Shown: positions 18,619 through 27,414 of the stretch, in pieces
How the letters are laid out: each line of letters starts with the position of its first letter
Position numbering within the stretch: the first letter of the stretch is position 1
The notes under the pieces: generated by a model
Told to the model about the DNA's origin: nothing
Seen by the model: the letters and a program-made list of their open reading frames with translations, nothing else
Database searches by the model: none
Origin: Lachnospiraceae bacterium
GTDB taxonomy: Bacteria > Bacillota > Clostridia > Lachnospirales > Lachnospiraceae
Direction: 5' to 3'
Assembly: GCA_016282915.1 (NCBI GenBank)
Contig: JAEELW010000042.1
Coordinates: forward strand, 1 to 64,000
DNA length: 64,000 bases
Translations under genes and position numbers: made by a program

Positions 18619-20697
18619 ATGGCAGAGGATAAACTTTTCCTGGCTCCGAAGCTTTCCGAACTGAAAAAGATCAGAGAAGAGCAGATCACGGAAGCAGATC
18701 CCGCCCTGTTCCTTGCAGTACACGAGGCGGATCTGGAACTGGCCGTGAAGCTGAAAAGGAGTATGAAGCTCCTTGCGGACAGCTTTATCCCGGAGAGGCA
18801 TAACCGGCAGGCACTGGAGGATCTGTGCATGCTGCGCCTCATCACGCTCTATCATCTGGCCAGGCGTTTTCATCCCTGTACCACATACGGCATGGAGCTC
18901 TTAAAGGCGAGCAGGGCATTGCGTGCGGTATTTGAAGAAAAAGCGGGACCGCTGGTCTCGAAGATCGATGCTTCCAATGCGGAACTTTTCCGCTGCGTAC
19001 TGCCGGTGGATCTGTGGGAAGCCGTGAAGCTGGGGCGTTTTCAGGCGATCGGCATTCTGCAGAGCATCAGCAAACGGATCTGCGGCGTGGGTGCTCTCGT
19101 CTATGAAGAGGAGCAGCTGCCGCCGGACAATGAGACGGTCTGCCGCATCCACTGGCTTTATGTGAATCCCGAATGGGGACGGAGAGGCTGTGCGGATGTG
19201 CTCCTGGCCGAGCTGATCACAGCGGAAGCGGAGAGCGGTGTGCGTGCCTTTACGGCGGACATCCCCATTGAAGATTCTTTTGAAGTTTTCGGGCAGCTGT
19301 TTTCGGACTGGCATTTCCGCTTCATGGCCGGCGTGAGCACGCGTTTTGCCGTGCGTCCCGCCGAACAAAAGGATGACAGCCGTCTGAAACAATATGCAAA
19401 GACTTCGGCAGCCCTTTCGGAGATCCCGGGGGATCTGGCGGAGCGGCTGATCCGTGATGCGCTGTCGGAAGGCAGGGACAGGGCTTATGTTACGAAGCTC
19501 GCGGATCCCGTGGAGTTTATCGATAAGGAGATGAGTTTTTACCTCGGAGAGGCAGAGGCGCCGCAGGCGCTCCTGCTGGTGCACCGGCGCCCCAGCGGGA
19601 AGCTGTCGGTGGAGTATGCGCACAGCAATGTAAGGATCGACGATATACGGATCCTGCTGGGCTGTCTGGCAGTGGCAGCCGTGAAAAAATACGGAAAAAA
19701 GGCGGAACTGGCGATGGAGCCGCAGACCGAAGAACTGGCGGAACTGCTGGAGGAACTTTTCCCGCAGCAGAGAGCCTACTATCAGGTCGAGGCGATCCTG
19801 GATGAGCCGGTGGCGGACGTAAGTGAGGAGGAAGTGGTACAGGCACTGGAGGAGGCAATGAGACAGGCTCTGAGCGCCAAAGCTGCAAAGGAGCCCGGCA
19901 GCAAAGCCATCAATATCCGCTTCCCCGTGCCGAAGGCCTTTGCACAGAAGGCAAAAGGTGAGAAGACGGATCCTTCCAAAATAAAGATCAGCGTGATAAG
20001 GATCGCGGATCTGTTTGCGGAAGACCTCTCTGCGGCAAAGCCCGGGATCGATACCGTCGCGCCCGGGGAAAAGATCCAGGTGCTTCCGGACAACCCGCCT
20101 GCGGAGCCGCATACCATCAGCTTTGACCGGAAGTTTGCCCGCCTGAAGGAAGCGGATGAGGAACGTCTGAAAGCGGCCTCCAAGGCAATGGAAGGCTATT
20201 TTGATGCGGCGGATAAAGAAAAGTATCCGGCGGTGGAGCGTCACGAACTGCGCCGTGCCGGGCTGGCCGACGAGCGTTTTGCGCTGGCTTTCCTGCGTGG
20301 AGAAAAGGGCGGACAGGAAACGGCAGACACGCCGGTCGGACTGCTTCAGCTTCTGATCGAAAACCCGATCCGTCTGAACGATGCACCGCTGACGGTGCCG
20401 TTCTGGGCCATCAATGAAGGCATACGTGAGATCGAGAAGATCTCCGGTCATAAACAGCGCCGTCATCTGCGCTTCCCGGGCCTGCATGTGCATTATGTGG
20501 CCCGCGTGCTGCGCTATTTCAACGGCATGAGCGACTACAGCAATACCCGCGGCCGTTTCTTTGACCGCTTCTTCTCCGACTACCGTCCGGATAAGCACAT
20601 CCTTGTGACCGAAAAGAAACGCACCGCCGGTCTGTATGCGGAAGGGGAAGAGGAAGAAGCTGCGGAGGCAAAAGAATCAAAGGAGAATAAGGAATAA
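18619..20697 (+). CDS. Large protein with GNAT acetyltransferase-like domain, unknown function
   Basis: 692 residues, no signal peptide or membrane helix. Residues about 120-245 look like a GNAT N-acetyltransferase, with motif-A-like IHWLYVNPEWGRRGCADVLLA. Residues about 250-400 may be a second, degenerate copy. The C-terminal 250 residues (from about KFARLKEADEERL) match nothing I recognise and end in an acidic, Glu/Ala/Lys-rich tail. A good GGAAGGAG lies before the ATG, 23 bases after the sugar-transferase fusion. Placement suggests it closes the polysaccharide operon, perhaps acetylating a sugar or protein, but that is weakly supported. Confidence 0.6.
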   Translation: MAEDKLFLAPKLSELKKIREEQITEADPALFLAVHEADLELAVKLKRSMKLLADSFIPERHNRQALEDLCMLRLITLYHLARRFHPCTTYGMELLKASRALRAVFEEKAGPLVSKIDASNAELFRCVLPVDLWEAVKLGRFQAIGILQSISKRICGVGALVYEEEQLPPDNETVCRIHWLYVNPEWGRRGCADVLLAELITAEAESGVRAFTADIPIEDSFEVFGQLFSDWHFRFMAGVSTRFAVRPAEQKDDSRLKQYAKTSAALSEIPGDLAERLIRDALSEGRDRAYVTKLADPVEFIDKEMSFYLGEAEAPQALLLVHRRPSGKLSVEYAHSNVRIDDIRILLGCLAVAAVKKYGKKAELAMEPQTEELAELLEELFPQQRAYYQVEAILDEPVADVSEEEVVQALEEAMRQALSAKAAKEPGSKAINIRFPVPKAFAQKAKGEKTDPSKIKISVIRIADLFAEDLSAAKPGIDTVAPGEKIQVLPDNPPAEPHTISFDRKFARLKEADEERLKAASKAMEGYFDAADKEKYPAVERHELRRAGLADERFALAFLRGEKGGQETADTPVGLLQLLIENPIRLNDAPLTVPFWAINEGIREIEKISGHKQRRHLRFPGLHVHYVARVLRYFNGMSDYSNTRGRFFDRFFSDYRPDKHILVTEKKRTAGLYAEGEEEEAAEAKESKENKE

Positions 20698-20741
20698 AAA
20701 GGTGAGCTACCGAGGAGAAATAGGGGGCAGATCTTTGGAGT

Positions 20742-21566
20742 TTACTTATCCTTTTCTGCCAGCAGGGCTTTGAGCCGGGCAATCTCTTCATCCTTCTGGG
20801 CAAGCTGCGCATGCAACTCTTCGCGTTCCCTTTGTGTTGCGAGCTCACGGCGGAGAAAATCCTCGCGGGCTTCACACTGCTGGCGGATGCGTTCGTCTTC
20901 TGAGAGTTTATATATGGTGTTTGCCGCGGCAAAGATCGCCGGATCCTTTGATGCTACCATTTTAATATCCTCCCACGTTCTGGATTTATACAGAATGGCC
21001 CATTTGTCTATATTATAGCGTTTGTCCTCATCTGTCGCAAGGGAAACATTATTGAGTTCCAGGACACGGATACTGAATTTATCGGTATAAAGTCTGCCGC
21101 TAGCATCATCTCGGAGCCGGTATGTGCTGTAGAAGGCGGGATGATCCGGAAAGGGTGAAAAGTCGAGGATCCCGATCTGGTGTGCCGGTTTTACATCGCG
21201 ATACAGTTCGCCGTGATGGAGTCTTGCAAAATTCCTGCAGGCGTAATAAGTGGATCGTTCCGGCCAGTCATGATAATTGACGACCTGGATCTCCAGATTC
21301 AGTCGCGTGTTGTTGTTCAAGCATACGTTCACATCCAGGACGATAGTTTTCTCCTCGTAATCTTCACCAAGGATGATGGGATTTGTAACCTCTACATTTT
21401 TGATGCTCTCCGGAGGAAGATGCAGAAGGGCTGCACTAAGCCCCGCGAGGGCAAACTCGTTGGATTGAAGAGTGGCTTTGAACAGATAATCATTGGTCAT
21501 TCGGATCCGGACCGGGCCGGTGGCATTTTGGAACTGAAGATCCGGTTTAGGCGTTTGATGTGACAT
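20742..21566 (-). CDS. PD-(D/E)XK nuclease family transposase-like protein (Rpn/PDDEXK_2 type)
   Basis: 274 residues from the ATG at 21566, preceded on the minus strand by AAAGGAGA; a TTG 57 bases upstream is less likely. The nuclease-like core has MTNDYLFKATLQ, the metal-site Asp in TIVLDVNV and RLNLEIQVV with E and Q of the D...ExQ pattern, then ERSTYYACRNFA and YRDVKPAHQIGILDF. Family knowledge: PDDEXK_2/Rpn proteins are often annotated as putative transposases and promote recombination in enterobacteria. The C-terminus is a charged coiled coil. No terminal inverted repeats or target duplications were noticed, so it is a lone gene and not an IS. It is convergent with the GNAT gene. Confidence 0.85.
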   Translation of the reverse strand: MSHQTPKPDLQFQNATGPVRIRMTNDYLFKATLQSNEFALAGLSAALLHLPPESIKNVEVTNPIILGEDYEEKTIVLDVNVCLNNNTRLNLEIQVVNYHDWPERSTYYACRNFARLHHGELYRDVKPAHQIGILDFSPFPDHPAFYSTYRLRDDASGRLYTDKFSIRVLELNNVSLATDEDKRYNIDKWAILYKSRTWEDIKMVASKDPAIFAAANTIYKLSEDERIRQQCEAREDFLRRELATQREREELHAQLAQKDEEIARLKALLAEKDK

Positions 21567-21735
21567 AGACGTTCTCCTTTCGCGTGGTGGCGGAATGAAA
21601 GGAGCGAACATAAGACTGCGCAAAGGCTTTCAGACCGCGGATTGCTGTTTTGTAAGTGAATCAGCGGCGAAATGCCGGCTCGGATGTACCGCGGACGGGA
21701 TCCCGGCGGTACAGGAAATTCACATTGTGCTACAA

Positions 21736-21764
21736 ATAATATATCGCATGGTAATGATTGTCAA
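21736..21764 (-). promoter_or_regulatory. Predicted promoter of the PDDEXK gene, minus strand
   Basis: Read on the minus strand, TTGACA (21764-21759) and TATTAT (21741-21736) are 17 bases apart. This gives a leader of about 160 bases that contains a GTACCGC/GCGGTAC hairpin (21686-21712). The 305-base gap between the divergent genes thus holds this promoter, the hairpin and a + strand promoter. Confidence 0.55.
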
Positions 21765-21787
21765 GAGTTTTATACAGAGCTGCTCCC

Positions 21788-21816
21788 TTGATGAAACGCC
21801 CGGAAAGATATATGAT
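21788..21816 (+). promoter_or_regulatory. Predicted sigma-A promoter before the hypothetical 173-residue gene
   Basis: TTGATG (21788-21793), 17-base spacer, TATGAT (21811-21816), 56 bases before the ATG at 21872. It probably starts the operon that runs through the HAD and zinc-ribbon genes. Confidence 0.5.
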
Positions 21817-21871
21817 GATAAGGGGATAATGATCGGAGTATGTGAATATATAGTGAGAGGAGGGAAAAGGG

Positions 21872-22393
21872 ATGGCGGATCTGTTTGATCAACATGAGGA
21901 AGCGGGGGCGTTCGATGAGCTTCCGGATCTGCGGGGATATCGTATTTATATATTTCTGAATAACAGCTCGATCGATGAGATGCAGAAACAGCTGGCCGGG
22001 TATTATGAGCTTTACAGCGATGAATCGGCGTTTTCCGCGGAAGTACGCAGCCTGGCCGGGACGCCGTGGACCTGCCTTGCTCTTACCCTGAGGGCGCATG
22101 TTTCGGAGCTGCCGCCGGTATGGGATTATCTGAATATCCTTCTGTGGATGAGCGATAAAGCCGTCCCTGCCTTTGCCTATGCGTATTCGGAACAGCCGGA
22201 AAAGCTGCCCCTTTTTGCGCAGCGGGATTGGGGAAATCCGGACGGGGATTCCTGCATAGGGATCGCTATGGGAAGGAATTTCCGTGCATCGGTTCCCGCT
22301 CAGGAGCTCGGCTGGCAGCAGGAGCTTCCGGAAGGCTTTGATTACCGGGCACAGATCATGACACATTTCGGCGTTGATGTCGGGAGGGTGTAA
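21872..22393 (+). CDS. Hypothetical cytoplasmic protein
   Basis: 173 residues with no signal peptide and no membrane segment; acidic overall. GAGGAGGGAAAAGGG precedes the ATG. I do not recognise the family. Visible features are a YRIYIFLNNSS strand followed by an amphipathic helix and a central aromatic-rich stretch (PPVWDYLNILLWMSD). It begins a run of five or six same-strand genes with no shared theme except membrane or unknown proteins. Confidence 0.6.
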   Translation: MADLFDQHEEAGAFDELPDLRGYRIYIFLNNSSIDEMQKQLAGYYELYSDESAFSAEVRSLAGTPWTCLALTLRAHVSELPPVWDYLNILLWMSDKAVPAFAYAYSEQPEKLPLFAQRDWGNPDGDSCIGIAMGRNFRASVPAQELGWQQELPEGFDYRAQIMTHFGVDVGRV

Positions 22394-22410
22394 ACAAAAG
22401 CGGGAGTTTT

Positions 22411-23019
22411 ATGAAAAAGAAAAAGTTTCTTACCGTTTATAATGTACTGATCGTTGTTCTGGTGCTCTATGCCTGGCTGAGGATGTTTTTCGATCCGGAG
22501 GAAAGCCGGCTTTCTTCGAAGGGTTTTACCAATCTGAAATACTTTACGACACTGTCCAATATTTTTGCCGGCTCCGTTGCCGCAGCCTGGCTCATACAGC
22601 TTGCCCGGAAGAAGGATACGGAGGCGTTAAGCCGCTGGAAATATATTTCGGCCTGTTCCGTAGGGCTTACCTTTCTGGTGGTCCTTGGTTTTCTCGGTCC
22701 CTTGTACGGCTTCGGTACCATGTATGTGAAGTCGAATTTTTTCTTTCATCTGGTCGTCCCGCTGATGGCCCTGGTGGAATTCCTTTTCTTTGTTCCGGGA
22801 AAGATGACTTTCCGGGACAATCATCTGGTGATCATCCCACCGCTTCTGTATGGTACGGTATACATGCTGAATACGATCATCCGCGGAGTGAGAGGAAATG
22901 ATATCTACGGTTTCCTGAACTGGGGATATCCGGTCGGGATACTGATCTTTGCGGTACTCTGCCTGGTCACCTGGCTTCTGGGCCTGCTCCTGAGGCTCGT
23001 TGCACGACACCGTAAATAA
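22411..23019 (+). CDS. Pr6Pr-like integral membrane protein
   Basis: 202 residues with about six hydrophobic helices. The segment LKYFTTLSNIFAG after helix one, and the order of helices with a His-containing fourth helix (FFHLVVPLMALVEFL) and YGFLNWGYPVG near the end, resemble the Pr6Pr family of bacterial membrane proteins, whose function is unknown. GCGGGAG precedes the ATG. Family assignment is from remembered pattern only. Confidence 0.6.
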   Translation: MKKKKFLTVYNVLIVVLVLYAWLRMFFDPEESRLSSKGFTNLKYFTTLSNIFAGSVAAAWLIQLARKKDTEALSRWKYISACSVGLTFLVVLGFLGPLYGFGTMYVKSNFFFHLVVPLMALVEFLFFVPGKMTFRDNHLVIIPPLLYGTVYMLNTIIRGVRGNDIYGFLNWGYPVGILIFAVLCLVTWLLGLLLRLVARHRK

Positions 23020-23057
23020 CGAAACGGATCCAAAAAAAGCTACGGAGGAATAAAGAA

Positions 23058-23777
23058 ATGTCACTGAAAATGATCATGTTCGACCTGGACGGTACACTGC
23101 TTCCGATGGATATGGAAGAGTTTACCAACGGATATTTCAAGCTGCTGGCAAAGAAGGCCGCGCCGCGAGGATACGAGGCGGAGAAGCTGGTGAAGTCGAT
23201 CTGGCACGGGACGGCCGCAATGGTGAAAAACGACGGCAGCTGTAATAATGAAGAAGCATTCTGGAAAGATTTTGCAGCGATATACGGGGAGGAGAAGCTG
23301 AAAGATAAAGGCCTCTTTGATGAGTTCTACGCCAACGAATTCAAAGATGCGAAACAGTTTACCGGCTTTAACCCGAAGGCGGCGGAGACGGTCCGCTGGA
23401 TACAGGGGCAGGGATACCGTGTCGCCCTGGCGACAAATCCTCTGTTCCCTTCCGTGGCGACGGAGCTGCGGATCCGCTGGGCCGGCCTGGAAGCGGATGA
23501 ATTTGAGTTTTTTACCACCTATGAAAATATCGGCTACTGCAAGCCCAATACGGATTATTACCGTGAAGTGCTCCGGCGTGCCGCCCTTGCGGCGGAGGAA
23601 TGCATGATGGTCGGTAACGACGTGGGAGAGGATATGATCGCTGCGGAACTGGGCATGAAGGTATTTCTCCTGACCGACTGCCTGATCAACAAAACCGGCG
23701 TGGACATAGAAGCATATCCGCATGGCAGCTTTGACGAACTGAAAAAATATATCGAGGCGGAAAACAGAAATGAGTAA
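23058..23777 (+). CDS. HAD superfamily hydrolase
   Basis: 239 residues. HAD motif I is MFDLDGTLLP (nucleophile D9, acid D11); motif II is probably the T of VALATNPLF; motif III/IV is CKPNTDYY and VGNDVGEDMIAAELGM. A C1-type helical cap lies between about 20 and 85. Such enzymes remove phosphate from small metabolites; the substrate cannot be read. The last bases overlap the next gene by 8, suggesting coupled translation. Confidence 0.88.
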   Translation: MSLKMIMFDLDGTLLPMDMEEFTNGYFKLLAKKAAPRGYEAEKLVKSIWHGTAAMVKNDGSCNNEEAFWKDFAAIYGEEKLKDKGLFDEFYANEFKDAKQFTGFNPKAAETVRWIQGQGYRVALATNPLFPSVATELRIRWAGLEADEFEFFTTYENIGYCKPNTDYYREVLRRAALAAEECMMVGNDVGEDMIAAELGMKVFLLTDCLINKTGVDIEAYPHGSFDELKKYIEAENRNE

Positions 23778-25365
23778 GTGTGTCAACTGCGGCGGGGAGC
23801 AGTACTTTGACATCGCATCCCAGCTGCTCGTCTGTCCTTCCTGCGGTTCCCGGGAGGATCCGAAGGATGCGGAAGGCTCCGAAAACTATGCGGAAGAGAT
23901 GGAGTTTACGCTTTTTGAGTGCCCGCAGTGCGGCGGAAGCGTTTATTCCACGGATCATTCCATCAACGGTTTCTGCAGCTACTGCGGGAGCAGCGTGATG
24001 CTGAAAAGCCGCATGGAGAAGAAGCGCAGGCCGCGTTTTCTGGCGCCGTTCCGGATCAGCAGGGAGGCGTGTAAGACTCGTTACCTGAATTATGTCAATA
24101 AAGCGTGGTTCGTTCCGGAAGAGATAAAAAAGGCGGAGTATCTCGATAATTTCCGCGGGATCTATATGCCTTACTGGGGATATGATGTGCGGCTGTCGGG
24201 TTTTTTATCCCTGGACGGGCTGAAGACGATCCGGGAAGGACGCGGGGTCCGCACGGAGAATTATAAATGCCGCGGATGGCTGGACGCAAGGTATCAGGGC
24301 ATATTCTATGATGCATCCGCAGCTTTTGACGATCACTTCAGCCGGCAGATCGCTCCTTTCGACGCCCATGCGCTGGTGGATTTCAATCCGGCATATCTCA
24401 GCGGCTTTTATGCGGATATGGGAGATGTTGATTACGGGATCTATGAGGACAACGCCAGGAAGATCGCGCAGGATAAGGTCTTCGATTCCATACAGCTGCA
24501 TAAGGCTTTTCCGGCTACGAGCTTTTCTCCGGACCAGCTGGAGCTCTTTCGCACGGCCATGGATTCCGAAGTCACGGGGGTGTATTCCGCTCTGTTTCCG
24601 GTATGGTTTCTGTCCCACAGGACGGAGGACCGCGTATCCTATGCGGTGGTGAACGGCCAGACGGGGCGCATCGCAGGGGATATGCCGGTGGATAAAAAGA
24701 AATTCCTGCTCACTTCATTTCTCGAAGCGATCCCCTTATTTGTACTGCTCTGCTTTTCGACCCTGATGAAGCCGGATTCGCTGGTTGTCGCCTCACAGTT
24801 CTTTGCGGTGATCTCCACCACGCTTTTGATGACGATGATAAAGAAGATCATCATACGGGATCACAGGCTGGATGACAAAGGCTATCTGAGTGCTCATGAC
24901 AGGGATAAATATCTGCATTACGTATGGCTGGAAGACTCCGCCGAATGGAGGATGAGCAAGCGAAATGCGATGATCGGGATCGGGATCGCGCTGATGCTCA
25001 CCGTGCTTTTATGGATCAACTCCCTGGCACCTTTATTCGGGGAACGGCAGTATACGATGACGAGGATGTTTTCCGGCATGCTTACTCTTATCGTGGAGCT
25101 TCTGGTGATCCGATGCACGATACTGATACGCTCCGGCGGGAGAGTGAAGACCGGCAGGATGCTGGCGGGTATATGGATCGTCTTTTTTGCGTCGCTGGGC
25201 GGCTTTCTGGTGTCCGTGTTCATGCCGCAGGCACAGCCTGCATATTATATCGCGATCCTTCTGACCATGACAGGAACGCTCATGTCCCAGATGGTGGCAC
25301 TGGAACAGTACAATATCATGACGAGCCGGCCGCTGCCTCAGCTTGACCGGGAAGGAGGAGTATAA
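23770..25365 (+). CDS. Membrane protein with two N-terminal zinc ribbons
   Basis: 531 residues. Two CxxC...CxxC ribbons occupy the N-terminus: C4/C7/C22/C25 and C51/C54/C69/C72. A soluble middle domain (about 85-310) is rich in aromatic residues (MPYWGYDVRLSG). The C-terminal 200 residues hold about six membrane helices. Proteins with this layout are common in Firmicutes and often carry names borrowed from other zinc-ribbon proteins, but no function is established to my knowledge. The start overlaps the HAD gene's end; a small membrane protein gene follows immediately. Confidence 0.75.
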   Translation: MSKCVNCGGEQYFDIASQLLVCPSCGSREDPKDAEGSENYAEEMEFTLFECPQCGGSVYSTDHSINGFCSYCGSSVMLKSRMEKKRRPRFLAPFRISREACKTRYLNYVNKAWFVPEEIKKAEYLDNFRGIYMPYWGYDVRLSGFLSLDGLKTIREGRGVRTENYKCRGWLDARYQGIFYDASAAFDDHFSRQIAPFDAHALVDFNPAYLSGFYADMGDVDYGIYEDNARKIAQDKVFDSIQLHKAFPATSFSPDQLELFRTAMDSEVTGVYSALFPVWFLSHRTEDRVSYAVVNGQTGRIAGDMPVDKKKFLLTSFLEAIPLFVLLCFSTLMKPDSLVVASQFFAVISTTLLMTMIKKIIIRDHRLDDKGYLSAHDRDKYLHYVWLEDSAEWRMSKRNAMIGIGIALMLTVLLWINSLAPLFGERQYTMTRMFSGMLTLIVELLVIRCTILIRSGGRVKTGRMLAGIWIVFFASLGGFLVSVFMPQAQPAYYIAILLTMTGTLMSQMVALEQYNIMTSRPLPQLDREGGV

Positions 25366-25366
25366 A

Positions 25367-25558
25367 GTGGAAAATGTCTTTCTGTACCTGGCCTGTGCGC
25401 TGTTTGCGCTGATCTGCACCCTCACGGTCAATTTTACCCTGGTGATACTCACGCGGAAGGAAAAGCATGCCAGCGAAACGGAGATGATCAGCGGGACCAT
25501 TCCGGAATTCTATCTGAAGGATCCGCAGATGTTTCCTGAGAAAAAAGGCTTTCTTTAA
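25367..25558 (+). CDS. Small single-helix membrane protein
   Basis: 63 residues from a GTG start at 25367 with an excellent GAAGGAGGAG eight bases upstream, right after the zinc-ribbon gene's stop. Residues about 4-27 form one membrane helix; the rest is a charged tail. The tight spacing and ribosome site support a real gene that may partner the zinc-ribbon membrane protein. No family recognised. Confidence 0.65.
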   Translation: MENVFLYLACALFALICTLTVNFTLVILTRKEKHASETEMISGTIPEFYLKDPQMFPEKKGFL

Positions 25559-25664
25559 GTGTCACCGGTCCGCGGATTGAAAGAATCCCTTCCGTGGATT
25601 ATAATCAATGACAGAAACGCAGACCTGCATATGCTGCATGAAGGGAAAGAAGGTATCGTGCAAA

Positions 25665-26504
25665 ATGGTGAAAAAAATACTGAATCATCTGTTTTCCTGC
25701 TTAATGATCATCGTTGGCGCGCTGATCGCAAGTTTTTCGGTCATCTGTATCCTGATCCCGAATGATGCCATTGATTACGGAACGGCCGGCATCGCCATCA
25801 TCATAAACAAGCTTACGGGAGTGAATCTTTCACTCCTCGTCATGCTGATCTTTCTGCCCTTCCTGATCGCGGGTACCTGGCTGCTCGGAAAACGTTTCGG
25901 AGCCAAGGCGCTGCTGGGGACAGCGGTCTATACGGTGGGACTCAGTATCTTTGAAAAGATCCCCTTTGAGCTGAATACGGAACATTTCCTGGCTGTGGCT
26001 TTCGGCGGGGCGATCCTCGGCATAGGGCTGGCGCTGATCCTCCGTTTCGGCGGCTGTATCGACGGTTCCGAGATCTTTGCCAATATCCTGATCAAGATCG
26101 CGGAGCGTAAAACGGGAAAGAACTTCAGCATGACGATCATACTGCTCCTCTTTAACGCCGCCGTGTATTTCGCGGTATTTATCCTCATTAACCGTACCTC
26201 CGCACTTTTAAGCCTGCTGGTCTATGTTGTGGCGACGACCGTGATCAACCGCTTTACGGACCGCTTCGAAGCGATCAAGCAGGTCACCATCATCACCAAG
26301 GATGCGGATGAACTGATCCGGCGGATCAAAAAGGATCTGAACAAGACCTGTACGATCCTGAATTCCTTTGGAGCCATTGCCGGCGAGAACAAAACGCTGA
26401 TCTGTTACGTGACCTATTTTGAACTGGCTAAAATGAAGGAGATCCTCGCAGAGAACAAGGGCACCTTCAGCACGGTTACCACCATAGAAGAGATCATCAG
26501 ATAA
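25665..26504 (+). CDS. YitT family membrane protein (DUF161/DUF2179)
   Basis: 279 residues from the ATG at 25665; an in-frame ATG at 25608 would add a Cys-rich 19-residue extension that is not typical. N-terminal half: about five membrane helices with SVICILIPNDAIDYGTAG and FGGCIDGSEI, the YitT pattern. C-terminal half: the soluble DUF2179 domain, ending KGTFSTVTTIEEIIR. Function in Firmicutes is unknown. A modest AAGAAGG precedes 25665. Confidence 0.85.
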   Translation: MVKKILNHLFSCLMIIVGALIASFSVICILIPNDAIDYGTAGIAIIINKLTGVNLSLLVMLIFLPFLIAGTWLLGKRFGAKALLGTAVYTVGLSIFEKIPFELNTEHFLAVAFGGAILGIGLALILRFGGCIDGSEIFANILIKIAERKTGKNFSMTIILLLFNAAVYFAVFILINRTSALLSLLVYVVATTVINRFTDRFEAIKQVTIITKDADELIRRIKKDLNKTCTILNSFGAIAGENKTLICYVTYFELAKMKEILAENKGTFSTVTTIEEIIR

Positions 26505-26508
26505 ACTG

Positions 26509-26550
26509 GTTAAGCTTATTGTTTGCCGAAGGCAAACGATTAGGTTTAAC
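26509..26550 (+). terminator. Imperfect hairpin after the YitT gene
   Basis: A stem of about 19 pairs with a few mismatches surrounds GTTTGCC-GAA-GGCAAAC (26521-26537), starting four bases after the YitT stop codon. There is no long T tract, so it may be a terminator, an mRNA-stabilising element or a leader of the next gene. Confidence 0.4.
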
Positions 26551-26626
26551 TGCATATACCGCGGAAACGGATTGCAATCGGCAGATAATTCTGATCGCGA
26601 GTATAAAAAACAGGGAGGAAAACGCT

Positions 26627-27331
26627 ATGTCAAAAAAAATAGTCTCCAGGCTCTTTGTCGTTGGTTTTTTTATGATCTTTGCCATAATGGCCGGTATCAT
26701 GATCAAAGGCCTGATCGAACAGAATAAGGATGAGGAGCAGCAGACTGCCCGCTACGAACAGATGAAGACGGATGGCGGAAAGACTCTCCTCACACAGGAT
26801 ATCCTGGAGGAAGATCATGCGAAATATGTGAAAGATGCCGAGGAGGGAGAAAAGACCTTTATCACTCTGCTGGTCCTTTTCGCCGGCGTGTTTGTATGGT
26901 TCATCGTCACCTCGATCTTCCGCCTTGTATTAAAAGGAATGGAGGAAGGAGCCACAGCCTCGTTCAGGATCATACTCTGCAGTTTCGTCGTGGCTATGAT
27001 CGTTTTCGTTGCGGCGATCTTCGGCGTTGTGAATTTCCTGGTCCCGAGGCTTGGGCAGGATCCCGGAAAGGATGGCTATTTCTTTACGGAACTGAAGCTG
27101 GTGGATTCCGAAAAGGAAGAGAAGCTCGTTGAGAGCGGTACCGGTACCAACAGGACCAGCCACACCGAGGTAAACTATTATCTGATCGATGACAGCGGGA
27201 AAAAGCATAGCGTGAAAAAGCTTTTTTATGACCGATACGCATCACCGGGCATCTATTACGCCGGGCAGACGACAAGAGGGAATATCTTCTCGCTGTATCC
27301 CGATACTTTTTTTGAACTGCCGGTACAATAA
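26627..27331 (+). CDS. Hypothetical membrane protein
   Basis: 234 residues from the ATG at 26627, preceded by GGGAGGA. Three membrane helices: about 8-27, 85-107 and 122-146. A charged extracellular or cytoplasmic loop separates helices one and two, and a soluble C-terminal domain of about 80 residues follows. The C-terminal part (YYLIDDSGKKHSVKKLFY) could be a small beta domain. No family recognised. It ends at a strong shared terminator. Confidence 0.65.
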   Translation: MSKKIVSRLFVVGFFMIFAIMAGIMIKGLIEQNKDEEQQTARYEQMKTDGGKTLLTQDILEEDHAKYVKDAEEGEKTFITLLVLFAGVFVWFIVTSIFRLVLKGMEEGATASFRIILCSFVVAMIVFVAAIFGVVNFLVPRLGQDPGKDGYFFTELKLVDSEKEEKLVESGTGTNRTSHTEVNYYLIDDSGKKHSVKKLFYDRYASPGIYYAGQTTRGNIFSLYPDTFFELPVQ

Positions 27332-27333
27332 AC

Positions 27334-27378
27334 GGAAAAACCCGCAGAGGACAGCTGTGTGAACTCTGCGGGTTTTCC
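27334..27378. terminator. Bidirectional intrinsic terminator
   Basis: Arms of about 15 bases (27334-27349 and 27364-27378) around a 14-base loop form a GC-rich stem built on CCCGCAGAG/CTCTGCGGG, flanked by an A tract on the left and a T tract on the right. It lies between the converging 26627 gene and the DUF4097 gene and can serve both. Confidence 0.85.
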
Positions 27379-27414
27379 CTGTGGCGGTTTATCCGGCCGT
27401 TTCCGGCCGCTTCT

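Noticed and set aside
18901-20598. 565-codon minus-strand frame
   Set aside because: Shadow of the GNAT-containing gene.
20742-21566. Insertion sequence
   Set aside because: Despite the transposase-like family, no flanking inverted repeats or target duplication were found.
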